Shown: positions 38,843-40,734 of the stretch, in pieces
Numbering within the stretch: position 1 is the stretch's first letter
Layout of the letters: each line of letters begins with the position of its first letter
Source of the DNA: an uncultured Oscillospiraceae bacterium
GTDB lineage: Bacteria > Bacillota > Clostridia > Oscillospirales > Oscillospiraceae
Direction: 5' to 3'
NCBI GenBank assembly: GCA_934565655.1
Contig: CAKTIE010000015.1
Location: forward strand, 1-40,734
Length of the DNA stretch: 40,734 bases
Program-made: the position numbers and the translations under genes
Notes under the pieces: generated by a model
Database searches by the model: none
What the model saw: the letters and a program-made list of their open reading frames with translations, nothing else
Told to the model about the DNA's origin: nothing

Positions 38843-38932
38843 AAGCATAACAAGGAGCTTCCCTTCTAACAACACCCCGTAATATCCCATTCGATTTATA
38901 CAAAACATTATCATAAAAGGAGAAAAAACAGT

Positions 38933-40711
38933 ATGATGCAGATGCGTACACATACCTGCAACGAGCTGCGCATGGAGCATGTGGGCCAGCAGGTGAAGAT
39001 CGTGGGCTGGATGGAAAACGTCCGCACGGTGGGCCAGAACTTCGCCTTTGTGGTGCTGCGTGACTTCTACGGCACCACGCAGGTGGTGGTGGAGTCCGAG
39101 GAAATGATGAACATCATCAACGGCCTCAACAAGGAGTCCACCATCTCCGTGGAGGGCGTGGTGCGGGAGCGCGCCAGCAAGAACCCCAAGCAGGACACCG
39201 GCGACGTGGAGGTTGTCCCCAGCAAGATCGAGGTGCTGGGCCGCTGCCGCTACAACTCCCTGCCCTTCGAGATCAACCGCAGCCGCGAGGCCGACGAGAC
39301 CGCCCGTCTCAAGTACCGCTTCCTGGATCTGCGCAACCCCGCCGTGAAGCAGAATATCATCCTGCGCTGCCAGGTGGTGGCCGCCCTCCGCGCCGCCATG
39401 ACCGAGCACGGCTTCCTGGAGATCACCACCCCCATCCTGACGGCCAGCTCCCCCGAGGGCGCCCGCGACTATCTGGTGCCTGCCCGCAAGCACCCCGGCA
39501 AGTTCTACGCCCTGCCCCAGGCTCCCCAGCAATTCAAGCAGCTGCTGATGACCTCCGGCTTTGACCGTTACTTCCAGATCGCACCCTGCTTCCGTGACGA
39601 GGACGCCCGCGGCGACCGCTCCCCCGGCGAGTTCTATCAGCTGGATATGGAGATGGCCTTCGCCACCCAGGACGACGTGTTCGCCGTGCTGGAGGATGTG
39701 CTGCCTCCCATCTTTGCCAAGTTCGGCACCTACAACGTGGCCTCCAGCGCGCCCTTCCGCCGCATCCCCTACACCACCTCCATGGAAACCTACGGCTCCG
39801 ATAAGCCCGACCTGCGCATCGACCTGACCTGCAAGAACGTCACCGACCTGTTCGCTGACAGCGACTTCGAAGCGCTGAAGGGCCAGACCGTGAAGATGGT
39901 GGACATCTCCGACTGCACCCTGACCCGCAAGCAGATTGAAAAGCTGCTGACCGACTGCGAGGTGCAGTCCGGCTCCAAGGCCTACTGGTTCAAGGTGGAC
40001 GAGAACGGCGAGCTGGCCGGCGGTATCGCCAAGTTCGTCGCCCCCATCAAGGAGGAGCTGGCCAAGGTGCTGACGCTGAAGCCCAACACGCTGGTGGTGG
40101 TGGCCGCGGGCCAGTACGCCACCAAGTCCGTGGGCGTGCTGATCAAGACCTTCGGCGCCGCCTGCGAGGGCCACATGGACAAGGAGCGCTATGAGTTCTG
40201 CTGGATCGTGGACTTCCCCATGTACGAGATCGGTGACGAGAGCGGCGAGCTGGAGTTCTGCCACAACCCGTTCTCCATGCCCGCCGGCGGCATGGACGTG
40301 CTGCTGAAGGCCGAGCGGGGCGAGATCGACCCCCTGACCATCACCGCCGACCAGTACGACCTGGTGTGCAACGGCGTGGAGCTCAGCTCCGGCGCTGTCC
40401 GTAACCACGATCCCGAGATCATGATCAAGGCCTTCGAGCTGGTGCGTCTGGGCGAGGAGGACGTGAAGAAGAAGTTCCCCGCCATGTACAACGCCTTCTG
40501 CTACGGTGCGCCTCCCCACGCCGGTATCGCGCCGGGCGTGGACCGCATGGTGATGCTGCTGGCGGGCGAGAGCTCCATCCGCGAGATCATCCCGTTCCCC
40601 ATGAATAAAAACGCACAGGATATCATGATGGGCGCGCCCTCCACGGTGGAGCAGAAACAGCTGGACGAGCTGCACATCGCCATCGTCGGCGAGGTCGAAA
40701 AGGACGACTGA
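38933..40711 (+). CDS. aspS: Aspartyl-tRNA synthetase, bacterial type
   Basis: The 592-aa length is typical of bacterial AspRS. The N-terminal OB-fold anticodon domain includes VKIVGWMENVRTVGQNFAFV. The class II core has RFLDLRNP, ITTPILTASSPEGARDYLVP and motif 2 FRDEDARGDRSPGEFYQLDM. A GAD insertion domain (KAYWFKVDENGELAGGIAKF) and motif 3 (GIAPGVDRMVMLLAGESSIRE) complete it. The GEFYQ form of motif 2 is one of two common bacterial variants. Whether it also charges tRNA-Asn depends on the presence of AsnRS and GatCAB elsewhere. AAAGGAG lies 10 bp before ATG 38933. The stop falls 23 bp before the window end. Confidence 0.94.
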   Translation: MMQMRTHTCNELRMEHVGQQVKIVGWMENVRTVGQNFAFVVLRDFYGTTQVVVESEEMMNIINGLNKESTISVEGVVRERASKNPKQDTGDVEVVPSKIEVLGRCRYNSLPFEINRSREADETARLKYRFLDLRNPAVKQNIILRCQVVAALRAAMTEHGFLEITTPILTASSPEGARDYLVPARKHPGKFYALPQAPQQFKQLLMTSGFDRYFQIAPCFRDEDARGDRSPGEFYQLDMEMAFATQDDVFAVLEDVLPPIFAKFGTYNVASSAPFRRIPYTTSMETYGSDKPDLRIDLTCKNVTDLFADSDFEALKGQTVKMVDISDCTLTRKQIEKLLTDCEVQSGSKAYWFKVDENGELAGGIAKFVAPIKEELAKVLTLKPNTLVVVAAGQYATKSVGVLIKTFGAACEGHMDKERYEFCWIVDFPMYEIGDESGELEFCHNPFSMPAGGMDVLLKAERGEIDPLTITADQYDLVCNGVELSSGAVRNHDPEIMIKAFELVRLGEEDVKKKFPAMYNAFCYGAPPHAGIAPGVDRMVMLLAGESSIREIIPFPMNKNAQDIMMGAPSTVEQKQLDELHIAIVGEVEKDD

Positions 40712-40734
40712 GGTCGTATCATACTTTGTAACCA

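Overview
The window looks like an origin-proximal piece of the chromosome of a high-GC gut Firmicute, most likely in the Oscillospirales (Oscillospiraceae/Ruminococcaceae-type Clostridia). This is inferred from the Firmicute gene set (noc, soj/spo0J-type parA/parB with canonical parS sites, mnmE, rsmG, a DnaD-like protein with a DnaC/DnaI-type loader, zapA), from high GC, and from dense short intergenic repeats. No rRNA gene is present, so the assignment rests on gene content only.

Layout. 1-2423: the 3' end of a PotA/UgpC-type ABC transporter ATPase and a ROK-like actin-fold protein. 2475-6219 (minus): mnmE, prmA and a COG2509 FAD-dependent oxidoreductase. 6349-6825: a divergent pair, a 55-aa protein and a small Cro/C1 regulator, around an operator-like palindrome. 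6866-10409: two apparently identical, directly adjacent 1,772-bp units, each with a small HNH nuclease gene, a small putative DNA-binding protein gene and about 750 bp of very GC-rich, hairpin-rich non-coding DNA with a four-repeat iteron-like array. 10601-13406: noc, a flavodoxin/ferredoxin fusion, and a 41-aa membrane peptide coupled to a methyltransferase. 13457-17258 (minus): a four-gene SPFH/zinc-ribbon/TPM operon resembling Bacillus ydjGHI. 17433-17508: tRNA-Ala(CGC). 17845-20739: a lipoprotein, then the helicase-loading pair dnaC/dnaD-like. 21135-23533: zapA and an RlhA-like U32 protein. 24067-28501: dut, maf, mreC, mreD and a class B PBP (cell elongation). 28675-30513: a GH13 glycosidase. 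30521-34899: parS, parA, parB, parS, serS, mscL, rsmG. 35423-36610: minD and mgsA. 36853-40711: a small membrane protein, hisS and aspS.

The main object of interest is the 1,772-bp tandem element. Each unit boundary carries the same 49-bp core (6866, 8638, 10410). Removing both units leaves an intact 124-bp short repeat, the same length as an uninterrupted family member at 20770-20893. The only core mismatch (C, C, A) is what a crossover of a circular C-type element within a 13-bp stretch of an A-type repeat would give. The unit encodes no recognisable recombinase, relaxase or replication protein, so it looks like a satellite element that relies on host or helper functions. This is inference; an assembly duplication must be excluded first.

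A second theme is the repeat landscape: at least four families of short palindromic intergenic repeats, some directly abutting stop codons, one probably supplying a Shine-Dalgarno sequence, and a CCAGTG/CACTGG palindrome shared between families. A third is chromosome segregation: three perfect parS sites bracket parAB, and one is embedded in the terminator hairpin of the upstream gene.
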